Of a stretch of DNA of 64,000 nt, positions 33,056 through 44,918 are shown piece after piece. The translations under genes and the position numbers were made by a program. The first letter of the stretch is position 1, and the number at the start of each line of letters is the position of its first letter. Under the pieces are notes generated by a model. The model saw nothing but the letters and a program-made list of their open reading frames with translations. It searched no databases and was not told the DNA's origin. This stretch comes from Budorcas taxicolor (lineage: Eukaryota > Chordata > Mammalia > Artiodactyla > Bovidae): positions 57,486,001 through 57,550,000 of the forward strand of contig NC_068915.1 of NCBI RefSeq assembly GCF_023091745.1. Reading direction: 5' to 3'.

Positions 33056-33182
33056 GGGGCTTCCCTGATTGTCCAGTAGTTGAGACTTCATGCCCCCAGT
33101 GCAGCCGGGTGAGGGTTCAGTCTTTAGTCAGGGAACTAAGGTCCCACATGACACACAGGGCGACTAAACTTTTTTTTTTTTT
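33056..33182 (+). mobile_element. short CHR-type SINE, sense
   Basis: Head 'gggcttccctgattgtccag', 'cagggaactaaggtcccaca', then a T-run at 33170-33182. Confidence 0.85.
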
Positions 33183-33540
33183 AAATAACCTATATATTTG
33201 GTCTTCCCAATGAATCACCCTCACTAAGACTCTGATGTCCTTCATGTGATAATTAACAGCTACGTTGACTGTAAAATAAATTCTCCCCAGAAAATCTCAG
33301 TTCCCTAATGTCTCAAGGCAAGAGCAGGCTGTCGAAAAAAAAAAAAAAAAGCAGCATAATATCAAAGGAACCTGAAAAGATGAACATTAAATATTCATGG
33401 AGATGACTTTGATCCCTCCATAGTCTTCCTGTGTTCAACCTTGAAATCTCTCTTTGCTCATTTCTCATATTCAAACCACCACTGAGTCCTAAATACAACT
33501 GGCATCCATCCTCTCCTCTCTCCATCCACCCCCACAGCCT
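33183..33540. other. intergenic DNA with a 16-base A-run
   Basis: The A-run is at 33335-33350. Nothing else recognised. Confidence 0.45.
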
Positions 33541-33919
33541 GTGTTTCCTTTGTTTCTCACCTGGATTACTTCAACGGTCTAATCAGACAGGTTGCATACT
33601 TGCATCTTAGCTCTCACCCTCCTGTATCCTATATTACAACTGATGATTTTTTCAAAACACAAATTTGATGACTTTATCACTTTTGCCATCTGCCAAGCAC
33701 TTCAGTGGCTTCCCATTGCTTTGAGAATAAATACCAAATCTTTATCATGATCATAAGGCCCTGCAGAATTTGGCCCCTGCCCACCTTTCCAACTTTATCT
33801 TGGACCACACCCTCCCCAGAACCCAGGAAGTTCAGATCACACCTTGCTTTCTCTTACTACAGGGCCTTTGAACACGTAGTTGCCACTATCTGGGAATATC
33901 TTTACCTCTCTCCTCACCT

Positions 33920-34103
33920 GGGCTTCCTTGGTGGCTCAGAGCGAGGTTCGATCCCTGGGTTGGGAAGATCCCCAGGAGAAGGGAATGGCTGGCTACCCAC
34001 TCCAGCTTTCTTGCCTGGAGAATCCCATGGACAGAAGAGCCTGGCAGGCTACACTCCATAGAGTCACAGAGAATTGGACACAACTGAGCAACTAACAGTT
34101 TAG
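33920..34103 (+). mobile_element. Bov-tA SINE, internally deleted (first of a pair)
   Basis: The head ggcttccttggtggctcaga jumps directly to gcgaggttcgatccctg, so about 25 bases of the tRNA part are missing. The body is complete and ends gagcaactaaca. Confidence 0.9.
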
Positions 34104-34310
34104 ACTTTCCTGGTGGCTCAGACAGTAAAGACTCTGCCTGCAATGCAGGAGACCTGGGTTCAATCTCTGGGTTAGGAAGGTTCCCTGGAGAAGGACATAG
34201 CAACCCACTCCAATATTCTTGCCTGAAGAATTCCATGGGCAGAGGAGCCTGGTGGGCTACAGTCCATGGTGTCAAAAAGAGTCAGACACGACCAAGCAAC
34301 TAACACTTTC
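34104..34310 (+). mobile_element. Bov-tA SINE (second of a pair)
   Basis: A complete sense copy from gactttcctggtggctcag to 'caagcaactaacactttc'. It lies at most a few bases after the previous SINE and in the same orientation. Confidence 0.9.
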
Positions 34311-34587
34311 ATTTTTACTTGCCTCTCTCTTTACCTAGTCAAATCCCATCTATTCTTCAGTTTTCATCTCAATCATCACTTATCAGGAAAGGCTTCCCTA
34401 ACCTAATGGCACTTGCCACACTTAAGAAGTTTGTAGTTATTTGTTTGATTAACGACCAACCCAGTAGGGTAGAGAGCAAGCTCCTTGAGGACAAAGATGG
34501 CGTAATTTTTTTTCTCATCACAGTGCTTGGCATGGTGGCTGGCATCTGAAGGTGTTCAATAAATGTTTATTGAATGAATAAATGCAA

Positions 34588-36129
34588 GAATTACTGAATG
34601 ACCTTTCAAGGCAGAACAGCCAATAGCAATCTTCAGCCAGAAGTTGGGCTCCTCTGTTGTTATTTTAGAGGTAAACGTGCTGCAAGGAATCAAGAAGACA
34701 CATGACTCATGACTCAAAAAGTAGTGACTACGTCCCTACTCTGAAAAGCACTGACTGAAACTGATGAAGTAGTTCATCTAGTAAAGGAGTGCCCATGAAA
34801 AAAGAGACTATAATAGGATGCAAATGTGTCACAGAGTAAAAATAGCCTCTGATGTTACATTGCACTGTTCTCCATTCTGTAAGAGAGAGGCTCATCTTGA
34901 ATGGAGATGTGATCAACTGTCATTTTCTGAACCCAGCATCAGACTTTGTTTATTGTAATGATCACAGAATCAGAATGCTTGGTATACATACCCAGTGAGC
35001 AGTTCCTAGTGTTTAAAATAGAACAGAGTGGACTAACGGAAAAAGAAAGCCTAGAATCTATTTCAAAGGTAATGTCATTTGGAAAAACAATGGAGAAAGG
35101 TCTATGCAAAGTCGGAGAAGACTGACCTAACTATATGAAAGAAGAATATTTTCCCACATCTCTAACATAGTTAGGCCCAAAAGAAATAGGGAGGTGCTGG
35201 TTATAATGGTTAAAATTAATTGAATAGATCAAGATTAGAACACATCTACTATCAAAGGGTTAACATTTGCTGCAGGTTTCTGCTTAAATCTAAGACAGGA
35301 GATGCCTTGTGTTTTGAAATTCATCTGAAACTACAGAGATGCATTGTTAGTAAGATTACTTGAGTAATCTCTCAGAGTGACATCTCCAGCTTCCGAGACT
35401 AATTGTCCTTGTCCCTTCTCCCTATCAACACTAAAATATTGGAAGCCATTTTATTTCACTGGGAAATAAGCTTTATGTCTTAGAGAAAGCCACATAAGAA
35501 ACAGGCTAGTCCAGGTCAGAGATACATAGCAGGGGTCACATCCACATGTGAGACTCAAAACTCTTTTGAGTCATGAGATTTTGTATACAGTCTGAGAGAC
35601 TACAGTCAGAAGAGATGCTCAGTGCATAGAACGTGAACTCAAATAATGGATTGTTCCAATATGGTACGGAGACTATGCAATCATACATCCAATACTGAAA
35701 TCCAAAACATGACATTTGGAGACAGAGCATAATTAGGATCATTACTCAGCACCATGATGCTGCTGTCAGCCTGATGAGTAGTTGTGGAACTGCCCATAGA
35801 TTTGTGAAACTTACTCCAGGGTGGGTAGGCTCAGCATGGCACAAGGCCTGCCAGCTGCCAACGCTTTTTTTCCATTATTCCACATTCTAAGAATTCATGT
35901 TCTCTAAAAATTCAGTGTTCAAAATGTTACCAAGGGGAACTCTGGTGCCTCTGGTGGTGTAGTAGTTTCTGGTTTAAAATGTGTAGAATAGGGTCATCTC
36001 CGTACCCTAGATCAATCCCATCCTCTTCTAGAGCCAATTATTGAGGACAAGGTCACAGTGGTAGAGAGAAAACAATCAATAAAGAAGGGGAAATGCTGAG
36101 CTACTGACTGTACTCTACTTGAATCAGGA
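34588..36129. other. 1.5 kb repeat-poor intergenic DNA
   Basis: No SINE or LINE that I recognise. Several 60-70 codon ORFs lack family resemblance. Confidence 0.4.
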
Positions 36130-36410
36130 AAATGCACCTGAAGGTACCAAGAAAAGTCAAATTCATAGAGAAGGTACATTGGTAGATGCTAGGGCCAGGG
36201 GCTGGGGGGTGGGAAGAGGGAATGAGGACTTAGTGTTCAACAGGGACAGAGTTTCAGCTTAGGAAGCTGAAAAATTTGGGGGATGGATGATGGTAAATGA
36301 TTCACAACAATGTGAATGTACTTAGTGCCACTGAACTATAGTTAAATATGGTTAAAATAGCATGTTTATATGACTTTTACCACAATAAATTTTTTACCTT
36401 TTTTAAAAAA
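36130..36410 (+). mobile_element. old L1M 3' end, sense
   Basis: 'ggccaggggctggggggtgg', 'gtgccactgaactatagtta' and 'cacaataaattttttacc' match the sense 3' region of ancient L1. Confidence 0.7.
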
Positions 36411-37724
36411 ACAACTTGAAAGAAAAACAAAAAAAGAAAAGTCAAGATGATTCAAACTGCACTTGGCAAGTCTCCACAATGCCTGATTATGGGCACTTTA
36501 CAATGTTATTAATAAGAATATTTTTATGTGCTTCAAAGATGCTTTATTTGAGGGTATGCATAAAATCAGCCTCCTACAAAAATCTGTATACACCATGATC
36601 AGATCATATATTTTATTTTCTAGAAATTCAGTGATCTACTTTAAGGTTTATAAAATAAGAAAAATAACTTTAAATAATTTTTGCTATTATTGATGATCTG
36701 TTCAGAATCAGATGGAGCTACATCTGAATATTATCTTCTCAATTAAACACTATTATGGAAATTATTTTTACTTACTTATACTCCAGCTTTATGTGATAAA
36801 TTATAATAGAAGCTGTTAAACTCAGTGAAACAAAGGCTTCCGAAGAACTTGGAGAGTAACAAGAGATAATTCCCATTGAGTAAAAAATAGTATTTTCAAG
36901 AATTCAAGTAGAATCACTTTTAGTTTACTTGTTAGTTTCCTTTGCTAAATGAAAATCAAGTTTGCATCAGTCTTTTAAATGCTAAGATTGTAGAGAAACC
37001 TTGAAATTTTAACATAAGATATCTTTGTTAGATACTGACTTATTAATATATTCCAACCTAGATACGATGGGGATCTTTGATTGCGCTGTCCTAACTACAA
37101 ATCCACAATCAATTGATGGATTTTCCAACAAATAAATGCAAACATATAGTAAGAGGCAGGAAAATGTTTTTGAGCAATTCTTTCCACTCGCACTTGAGTT
37201 TCAACCATTTCCCTATGAACATACATTATACTGAACATATTTCATTATTTCTCTCAGTCTCAAAGTAATCACTTTACACTGAAGTGGATATTCTGAAGAC
37301 CATGTCTAGATATCTGATTAGTCAACTAGAACTTGGGGCTTCTTGGGACTCCTCCCAGCCTGTGCTTTTTGCTTAGCCCTGGGTGAATCACAGCCTATCC
37401 CCAGAGTCACATTTTTCAGTCTATCAAATAGGACAGAAACCTGCCAGGCTTTTCATCTTCGGTTCTGTACAGCTCTCAGTGCTAGGAAAAAGTATCCTCT
37501 CTGAGGACTCTTATGAGGTCTAAGTAGATGATGCTGAGAGGAAATATGCTCTGTCAACAGATGTAAGGCATTTATTATGATGAAACTGAAAATCATTACC
37601 GAAGTACTGCAAACAAGTCAGAATGTCTAACTGCCTAAATACAAGTTGAATGCTCAGCAGAGCATCACTTTCCTGATTGCAAAAGTAATGCATGTTGGAT
37701 TTGGAAAACTGTCAAGGTCAGGGG
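36411..37724. other. repeat-poor AT-rich intergenic DNA
   Basis: No gene or recognisable family over 1.3 kb. Confidence 0.4.
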
Positions 37725-38033
37725 TAGGCAGAGGGGCAAAATAGGTGAAGGTGATTAAGAGGCACAAACTACTAGATATAAAACAATTAAAGTTACGAGG
37801 ATGCGATGTACAGCACAAGGGATACAGTCAATATTTTACAACAACTTTGTTTGGAGTATCATCTATAAAATAATATATATTTTATATATAATATATAAAG
37901 TCTTATATATTATATAATTTTATATGATATAATAATATTATATCATTTAAAATACCAAATTGCTATGTTATACACCTGAAACTAATATAATCTTGTAAGT
38001 AAATGATACTTCTATTTTTTTAAAAAAAAAAAC
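37725..38033 (+). mobile_element. ruminant L1 3' end with internal (TA)n
   Basis: 'agaggcacaaactactagat', 'gatgcgatgtacagcacaag' and 'gttatacacctgaaactaat' are artiodactyl L1 3' text. A degenerate AT tract fills 37866-37955. Confidence 0.75.
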
Positions 38034-38039
38034 TGTCAA

Positions 38040-38395
38040 GGTAATAAAAAAACACAAGGAGAGTCTGAAACTGTCACAGCCAAGAGGGGCCAAAAAAGAC
38101 ATGACAACTGAAAGTGATGTGGGATCTTGAATGGGATCCTGGAACAGAAAAGAAAATATATTAGGTTTAAAAAGGAAGTCTCAAGAAAGTATGGGCTTTA
38201 GTTAACAATAACCTGTCAACATTGGCTCATTCATTGAGACAAAAGTGTTATCCTAACAAAAGATGTTACTATTAGGGGAACTGGGTTTGGAGGAAGGTAT
38301 ATGCTGTAGTTTCCAAAACTCTTCTATTGTAATCTAAATCTAAATGCAAATCTAAAATTCACCTTAAATTAAAAGGTTATTTTGTGGAAAAAAAG
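38040..38395 (+). mobile_element. old L1M 3' end, sense
   Basis: 'tgtgggatcttgaatgggat', 'ttaggggaactgggtttgga' and 'aaattaaaaggttattttgt' give the typical ancient L1 tail. The younger L1 tail before it was probably inserted into this element. Confidence 0.6.
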
Positions 38396-38447
38396 TCTAA
38401 TGATAAAACCGATTTTAAAGATTTTATGTAGAGACTAAGGAGATGCT

Positions 38448-39361
38448 GGTTCCAAATCGGAAAAGGAGTACGTCAAAGCTGTACGTTGTCACCCTGCTTA
38501 TTTAACTTATATGCAGAGTACATCATGAGAAATGCTGGACTGGATGAAGCACAAGCTAGAATCAAGATTGCCAGGAGAAATATCAAAAACTTCAGATATG
38601 CATATGACACCACCCTTATGGGAGAAAGTGAAGAACTAAAGAGCCCCTTGATAGAAGTGAAACAGGAGAGTGGAAAATGTTGGCTTAAAACTCAACACTC
38701 AGAAAACTAAGATCATGGCATCTGATCCCATCACTTCATGGCAAATAGATGGGGAAACAATGGAAACAGTGACAAACTTTATTTTGGGGGGTTCCAAAAT
38801 CACTGAAGATGGTGATTACAGTCATGAAATTAAGACGCTTACTCCTTGGAAGAAAAGTTATGACCAGCCTAGACAGCATATTAAAAAGCAGAGACATTAC
38901 TCTACCAACAAAGGTCTATCTAGTCAAAGCTATGGTTTTTCCAGTAGTCATGTATGGATGTGAGAGCTGGACTATAAAGAAAGCTGAGTGATGAAGAATT
39001 GATGCTTTTGAACTGTGGTGTTGGAGAAGACTGTTGAGAGTCCCTTGGACTGCAAGGAGATCCAACCAGTCCATCCTAAAGGAGATCAGTCCTGAATGTT
39101 CATTGGAAGGACTGATGTTGAAGCTGAAACTCTAGTACTTTGGCCACCTGATGTGAAGAACTGACTCATTGGAAAAGACCCTGATGCTGGGAATGATTGA
39201 AGGCAGGAGGAGAAGGGGACAACAGAGGATGAGGCATCACTGACTCAATGGACATGAGTTTGAATAAACTCTGGGAGTTGGTGACGGACAAGGAGGCCTG
39301 GTGTGCTGCAGTCCATGGGGTCAAAAAGAGTCAGACATGACTGAGCGACTGAACTGAACTA
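38448..39361 (+). mobile_element. BovB LINE, sense, 0.9 kb
   Basis: It starts inside the reverse transcriptase. The catalytic tetrad reads YAYD (in 'FRYAYDTTLM') instead of YADD, so the copy could not be active even without its frameshifts. C-terminal domain and gaactgaact tail are present. Target duplication aaggagatgct at 38437-38447 and 39362-39372. Confidence 0.95.
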
Positions 39362-39372
39362 AAGGAGATGCT

Positions 39373-40566
39373 TACATCACAGCTCACCCAGCTAAGCTTG
39401 AACATCCTCCTGCACTAACTCTCTGTTCTGTCTCGACCCTCTTCCTAGGAGTCTTCCCAACCACGTCTGTTCTCTATATTCTCTGCCCCTCAATCCTCTA
39501 TTCCCAGTCAATTCATGCAGCTCCTAGGAACCCCCAAGCAACTCAGTTTTTGTCCTCAGCCTGCACAGTCCACTAAGCAGACTCTATCTGCAGATTTACT
39601 GAACAGCAATCAAACCTTGTTCCTCAAGCCATGCTCCTTGGATAAATTCGCTTCCCTACCATATTCAGTTAAGGGAGATGTCCCTAAATGCTTTTATTCT
39701 GACTCAGTGTGTTGTTTCCAAATAAATTTCAAAACAACTCCTAAAGTAAAAAATTTATGTGGAAGAAGCTCTTAAACCTAACTTCAAACAACGAGACAGC
39801 ATCCAAAAGCCTGTAGGATTCCAGGAGATTCTATGAAGCTCAATTATCATCGCCATAAAAATTACAAAGTAAAGAAAGAGGCTCAGAGTGCAGGTGCCTA
39901 ACAAGCTGAGAGGCAAAATCGATGCCTGCCAAGAGGACACACACAAGCAGAGCTCTGGGAAAAGGTTCTCCTTGAATTCTAGGCTCCCCACTGCCCAATT
40001 ATCTCCTGATATCAGAGGCCACTTACAAAGGGTCTGAATGTTCCTCAGATGTGGTGATGATTTCCACAGACTCGCCCACTCAGTCTCCTTCTTCTGGGTT
40101 AAACAACAAAGAGCCACCTTAAAAAGAGTCAGGAATGCCTAGGGTGACCAGGAGACGCTGGTGTGAAATGCCCGTGACCTTGGCCGCATCCTCATTATTT
40201 CCTATCCACAATGAGTTCAGTAGGCAGAGAGGGAGAAACCTTCACTCTTGGAGTAAACCACAGCAGGAAGGTCCTTTAATGGTTAACTAGCTAGCAGTAT
40301 AAGTCAGTGATCCTACCAGAAGAAAAACAATAGAGGGAATGACATTCTTCTTAAAAGAATCATTGTATCTATTAACAAATGTGAGTGTGCATTTGCAGAA
40401 TGATAGAACTCTACTTTTACAGTCTTCAGTCTTCAGTATCTTCAGGATACCTCTGTTTTAAGAAACAAATATACAGTTTTCCTTGGTGCTGACCTTACAG
40501 TGAAGGCTGAGCAATCTGGAGCCTTCTCAACAATCTTGGCATTTGCACACGATTCTCTACAGCTCA
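39373..40566. other. repeat-poor intergenic DNA
   Basis: A minus-strand 120-codon ORF (39755-40117) has a hydrophobic stretch and starts with Met but shows no recognised family. It could be chance. Confidence 0.35.
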
Positions 40567-40579
40567 CCTGTGTTTCCCA

Positions 40580-40804
40580 TGCCTTCTGTGATTAGTCGCC
40601 CAGTTGTGGCCAACTCTCTGCAACCCTGCCAGGAATGGGGTCTGGACTATAGCCCATCAGGCTCCCCTGTCCATGGGATTCTCCAGGAAGAATACTGGGG
40701 TGGGTTGCTGTGCCCTCCTCCAGGGGATCTTCCCAATCCAGGGATCAGACCCAGGTCTCCCACATTGCAGGTGGATTCTTTATCATCTGCATCACCAGGG
40801 AAGC
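40580..40804 (-). mobile_element. Bov-tA SINE, antisense
   Basis: Body and head ending tcaccagggaag. Perfect target duplication cctgtgtttccca at 40567-40579 and 40805-40817. Confidence 0.95.
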
Positions 40805-40817
40805 CCTGTGTTTCCCA

Positions 40818-41379
40818 GCCTCCCTTTATTGTGACCTTAGAAGAAAACAGCCATCCTGGACTTCTGGAAGGCAGAGCAGGAGTCAGAGCAGTAGCCAAGA
40901 GGCTTGCAGATCAGAAGTCAGGGAGCCAGTAAGAGAGGCATGGAGCTCACCAGTGGCCATCATGGTCAAAAGAAGGGCAGAAGCAGCCCTCGGGGCAGAA
41001 GCTATGTGACAGGAGGAAGCCAGGAGAGGCTTCGAAAAGACCTACCCAAGAATCACTATGAGCTGAGGAGAATTAGGGACCAGACCCAAAATCTTCAAAT
41101 CCCAAATTGACACACCACCCATCTGAAGAAATTCTGAATTTATTTTATCACTCTTCCTCTTATTGCATTACTCATGCAGTAAATAACAGACTTTAGGAGC
41201 TTTTAGAGTATTCACTCATTCTTTTCTTAGAAGACTCATCAGAAATTTCTTGGTGGGAAGAGTACCAAGAATTTGGAGTCATGTTTTAAAACTACCAGTA
41301 GCTTTTGATATCAATTCATAGCTCTGAGCTATCAGTAGGAAGTTTGACTCCCCTGATGTTGTGAAGCTCTAAGGAAGCT
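40818..41379. other. intergenic DNA without recognised features
   Basis: A purine-rich segment lies at 40860-41060. No supported gene. Confidence 0.35.
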
Positions 41380-41712
41380 AAGTCACATGGAGAGGCTGAG
41401 TGTAAGCGCTACAGTGAACAATCCTAGCTGGGTCCATTCTTGAGCCATCCCAGGATGCTTAGTGAAGAGGCCATCATGAGAGTACATCCTCTGGCTCCAG
41501 CTACTCCAGCCTCCACCCATTCAATTTACACACCCTCCCCCCCAATATGAGTCACTCCACCCAAGACTCCTGACATCATGAAGAAGAGAACAGTTATTTT
41601 TGCTGTGCCTTTTTTGAATTCCTAGCCCACAGAATCCATGAACTTAACAAAAATGATTGTTGTTTTAACACCAATAGTTTGATGCGGTCTGTTACTCAGC
41701 AACAGGTAACCA
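41380..41712 (+). mobile_element. MLT1-like solo LTR, sense
   Basis: 'gcccacagaatccatgaact', 'atgattgttgttttaacacc' and 'ctgttactcagcaacaggta' are the 3' part of a MaLR LTR. Solo and decayed. Confidence 0.65.
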
Positions 41713-41724
41713 GAGCCATTACTC

Positions 41725-41920
41725 TGTACCAAGCACTTATTCTGTACCAACACCCTACATGTGTTCTCCAATCTGTACAATGCTATCAGGTGAGGAATAT
41801 TATACGGATGAGAAAACTGAGGCTTAGAGAAGCAAGATTACACCTCAGGAAGTGATGGTGGCAGGGTTAAGTCCCATGCCCATTCAGATCTGAAGCTGAA
41901 GCTCTTACCCACTCCAGGGG
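41725..41920 (-). repeat. MIR SINE, antisense
   Basis: 'gatgagaaaactgaggctta' and the following 'gaagcaagattacacctcag' fit the antisense MIR. Confidence 0.7.
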
Positions 41921-42090
41921 CCAAGGGAAATCCTTCTGATCAGAAAGGAGAGTGGTGGAGAAGGGTGGTGGCCTTAGCTTTCTCCAAAACATGTGCTGAT
42001 CTTCTACCTTAATAAATCTTACCATGAAGCACTTCATTCTCTTGAATATTTCTCTTCTTAATTCTAAATCTTCCCAAAGATGAGAGATTG

Positions 42091-42298
42091 CTGTCGTTCA
42101 GTCGCTAAGTTGTGTCTGACTCTTTGTGACCCCATGGACTGTAGTCTGCCAGGCTCCTCTGCCCATGGAATTCTCCAGGCCAGAATACCAGAGTGGGTTG
42201 CCATTTCCTTCTCCAGGGATCTTTCTGACCCAGGGATCAAACCCAGGTCTCCTGCATTGCAGGCAGATTCTTTACTGTCTGAGCCACCAGGGAAGCCC
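42091..42298 (-). mobile_element. Bov-tA SINE, antisense
   Basis: From gctgtcgttcagtcgctaag to the head end ccaccagggaagccc. A short aagatgag repeat at 42077-42084 and 42309-42316 is a possible target duplication. Confidence 0.9.
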
Positions 42299-43017
42299 TT
42301 GCTTACTGAAGATGAGTCTAAATTTCTTCTCTATTTTGTTCTACTAACTTACTAACACTCATAGCAGAGAAACCAGTGTAACAGAGGTATGTTAACAGAA
42401 ATAGAATAGAGATGTCAAAGCAATATTAGTAAGCCCAGGATGTTTATTAACTCTTATCCAAAATAGTTCATCTCATTAGCATCTAGTGTTAACAAGTCAT
42501 TCTGTAAAATTTTAGCCAAGTTTATATTATCTTTGGATGAAGCAATAGTTCACAGACCGATGCTGTTGCCAACAGCATTGTGAGCAACACTCCTTGAAGC
42601 AGTTAATCACACTCAGATGATCTGCACCAGTAGGTTTGGGGCACAACAAAGGAATACATGTATTAATGAACCAATTTCAACTATTGCTACCACTCCCCAC
42701 AGTTAATTAAACCTGAAGTGACAATATGGAGCAGCAGCTGGTGCATTGTGATACTCAGAAATATACTGACGGCAAATTTACTGGGTCTTGAAAATGTTTC
42801 TCCATGCTGTAACTGTAGACAGGGTCTTGGCTTGTCTAGTTATTATATAATCAAAATGGTAAAATTAATTAATATTATTTTAATTCTTAGTTATTCTCAT
42901 TACAATTCTAGAATATAATCCAGCAGGAAAGCACGTGTCTTTAAAACGATGATAAGGCTTTCTGAACAAATGATGGTGGGTGCCATATTCTCCACCTATA
43001 AATAATAATATGGTATT
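42299..43017. other. intergenic DNA without recognised features
   Basis: AT-rich complex sequence with no supported gene. Confidence 0.4.
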
Positions 43018-43220
43018 GGGCTTCCCTGGTGGCTCAGATGGTAAAGAATCTGCTGCAATGTGGGAGACCTGGGTTCAATCCCTGGGTAGGGAAGATCCCC
43101 TGGAGAAGGGAATGGCAACCCACTCTACTATTCTTGCCTGGAGAAGTCCATGGACAGAGGAGCCTGGTGGGCTACAGTCCATGGGGGTCACAAAGAGTCA
43201 GACACGACTGAGCAACTAAT
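43018..43220 (+). mobile_element. Bov-tA SINE
   Basis: Sense copy from gggcttccctggtggctcag to 'gactgagcaactaatac'. Low divergence in the body suggests a young insertion. Confidence 0.95.
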
Positions 43221-43280
43221 ACACACATTGTGCACTTCAAAATATGTTAAGTGGATAGATCTCACGTCAAGACTTCTTAA

Positions 43281-43285
43281 CACAC

Positions 43286-43335
<50 letters not shown>
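43281..43335 (+). repeat. (AC)n microsatellite
   Basis: More than 20 AC units with one 'ataac' interruption near 43286-43290. Followed by an A-rich run. Confidence 0.95.
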
Positions 43336-43336
<1 letters not shown>

Positions 43337-43497
43337 CCTTTAAGCCACAAAAAAAAAAACAAAAAATTATTTGGAAATAATAATTATCTTTAATACCTTG
43401 ATTTTGCTGGATGTTTGCCTATGTCCAAACTCATCAAAATGTATACATTAAATATGTGAAGTTATCTGTATGTCAGCTATCATCAACAAAGCTTTTT

Positions 43498-44905
43498 CCA
43501 TGGTCTGTTGTGATCCACACAGTCAGAGACTTTAGTATAGTCAATGAAGCAAAAGTAGATGTTTTTCTGGAATTCCCTTGCTTTCTCTATGATCCAACAA
43601 ATGTTGGAAATTTGATTTCTGGTTCCTCTGCTTTTTCCAACAAACTGTGAAAAATTCTTTAAGAGTTGGGAATAGTAGACCAGCTTACCTGTCTCCTTCC
43701 TGTGGGACTTCCCTGGTGGCTCAGACGGTAAAGCATCTTGCTTACAATACGGGAGACCTGGGTTCGATCCCTGGGTCGGGAAAATCCTCTGGAGAAGGAA
43801 ATGGCAATCCACTCCAGTACTCTTGCCTGGAAAGTCCCATGGACAGAGGAGCGTGGTGGGCTACAGTCCACGGGGTCGCAAAGAGTCGGACATGACTGAG
43901 CGACCGCACTTCACTTTCACTTACCTGTCTCCTGAGAACCTGTATGCAGGTCAAAAAGCAACATCTAGAACCAGACATGGAACAACAGACTGGTTCAAAA
44001 TTGGGAAAGGAGTAAGACAAAGCTGTATACTGTCACCCTGGTTATTTAACTTCTATACAGAGTGCATTTTGTGAAATGCTGGACTGGATGAATCACAAGC
44101 TGAAATCAAACTTTCCTGGAGAAATATCAACAATCTCAGATACACAGATGATACCAATCTAATAGCAGAAAGTGAAGAGGAACAAAAAGCCCCTTGATGA
44201 AGATGAAAAAGGAGCGTTAAAAAACTGGCTTAAAACTCAATATTCAAAAAACTAAGATCATGGCATCTGGTCCCATCACTTCATGGCAAATAGATGAGGA
44301 AAAAGTGGAAGCAGTGACAGACTTTTTCCTCTTGGGCTCCAAAATCATTGCAGATGGTGACTGCAGCCATGAAATTAGAAGATGCTTGTTCTTTGGAAGG
44401 AAAACTATGACAAACCTAGACAGTGTATTAAAAAGCAGAGACATCATTTTGCCAACAAAGGTCCACATAGTCAAAACTATAGTTTTTCCAGTAATCATAT
44501 ACAGATGTGAGAGTTGGACCATAAAGAAGTCTGAGTGCTGTAGAAATGATACTTTCAAATTGTGGTGCTGGAGAAGACTTGAGAGTCCCTTGGACATCAA
44601 GGAGATCAAACCAGTCAATTCTAAAGGAAGTCAACCCTGAATACTTATTGGAAGGACCGATGCTGAAATTGAAGCTCCAACAGTTTGGCCACCTGATGCG
44701 AAGAGCCAACTCATTGGAAAAGTCTGACGCTGGGAAAGATTGAAGCCAATGGGAAGATGGGGCAGCAGAGGTTGGATGGCATCACTGACTCAATGGACAT
44801 GAATCGGAACAAACTCTGGGAAAGTGAAGGACAGGGAAGCAGGGCACTGCAGTCCATTGGGTCACAAAGAGTTGGACATGACTTAGTGACTGAACAACAG
44901 CAACA
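43498..44905 (+). mobile_element. BovB LINE with inverted 5' segment, interrupted by Bov-tA
   Basis: Bases 43498-43641 are antisense BovB (the reverse transcriptase region before the 'DCVDHN' motif). From about 43643 the same element continues in sense ('aactgtgaaaaattct'), is interrupted by a Bov-tA at 43697-43919, and runs on to the tail near 44905. The sense part starts almost where the inverted part ends in the consensus. Target duplication aagcttttt at 43489-43497 and 44910-44918. The catalytic tetrad reads YTDD and frames are broken. Confidence 0.9.
43697..43919 (+). mobile_element. Bov-tA SINE inside BovB
   Basis: Full sense copy. Perfect target duplication cttacctgtctcc at 43684-43696 and 43920-43932, both inside BovB text. 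Confidence 0.95.
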
Positions 44906-44918
44906 ACAGAAGCTTTTT

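Larger units (their letters stand above)
33541..34587 (+). mobile_element. L2 LINE 3' end, split by two Bov-tA copies
   Basis: Left part 33541-33919 has 'cagtggcttcccattgcttt', 'aaggccctgcagaatttggc' and 'tacagggcctttgaacac'. Right part 34320-34587 has 'aggcttccctaacctaatgg', 'gcaagctccttgaggacaaa' and 'caataaatgtttattgaatg'. Together they give a continuous L2 3' end. The two SINEs at 33920-34310 sit at the junction. Confidence 0.8.

Noticed and set aside
37866..37955. AT-rich tract as a replication origin or matrix attachment site
   Set aside because: It lies inside an L1 3' end that typically carries such AT stretches; nothing further supports a function.
43281..43335. CRISPR-like array
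   Set aside because: A pure dinucleotide microsatellite without spacers, in a vertebrate genome.
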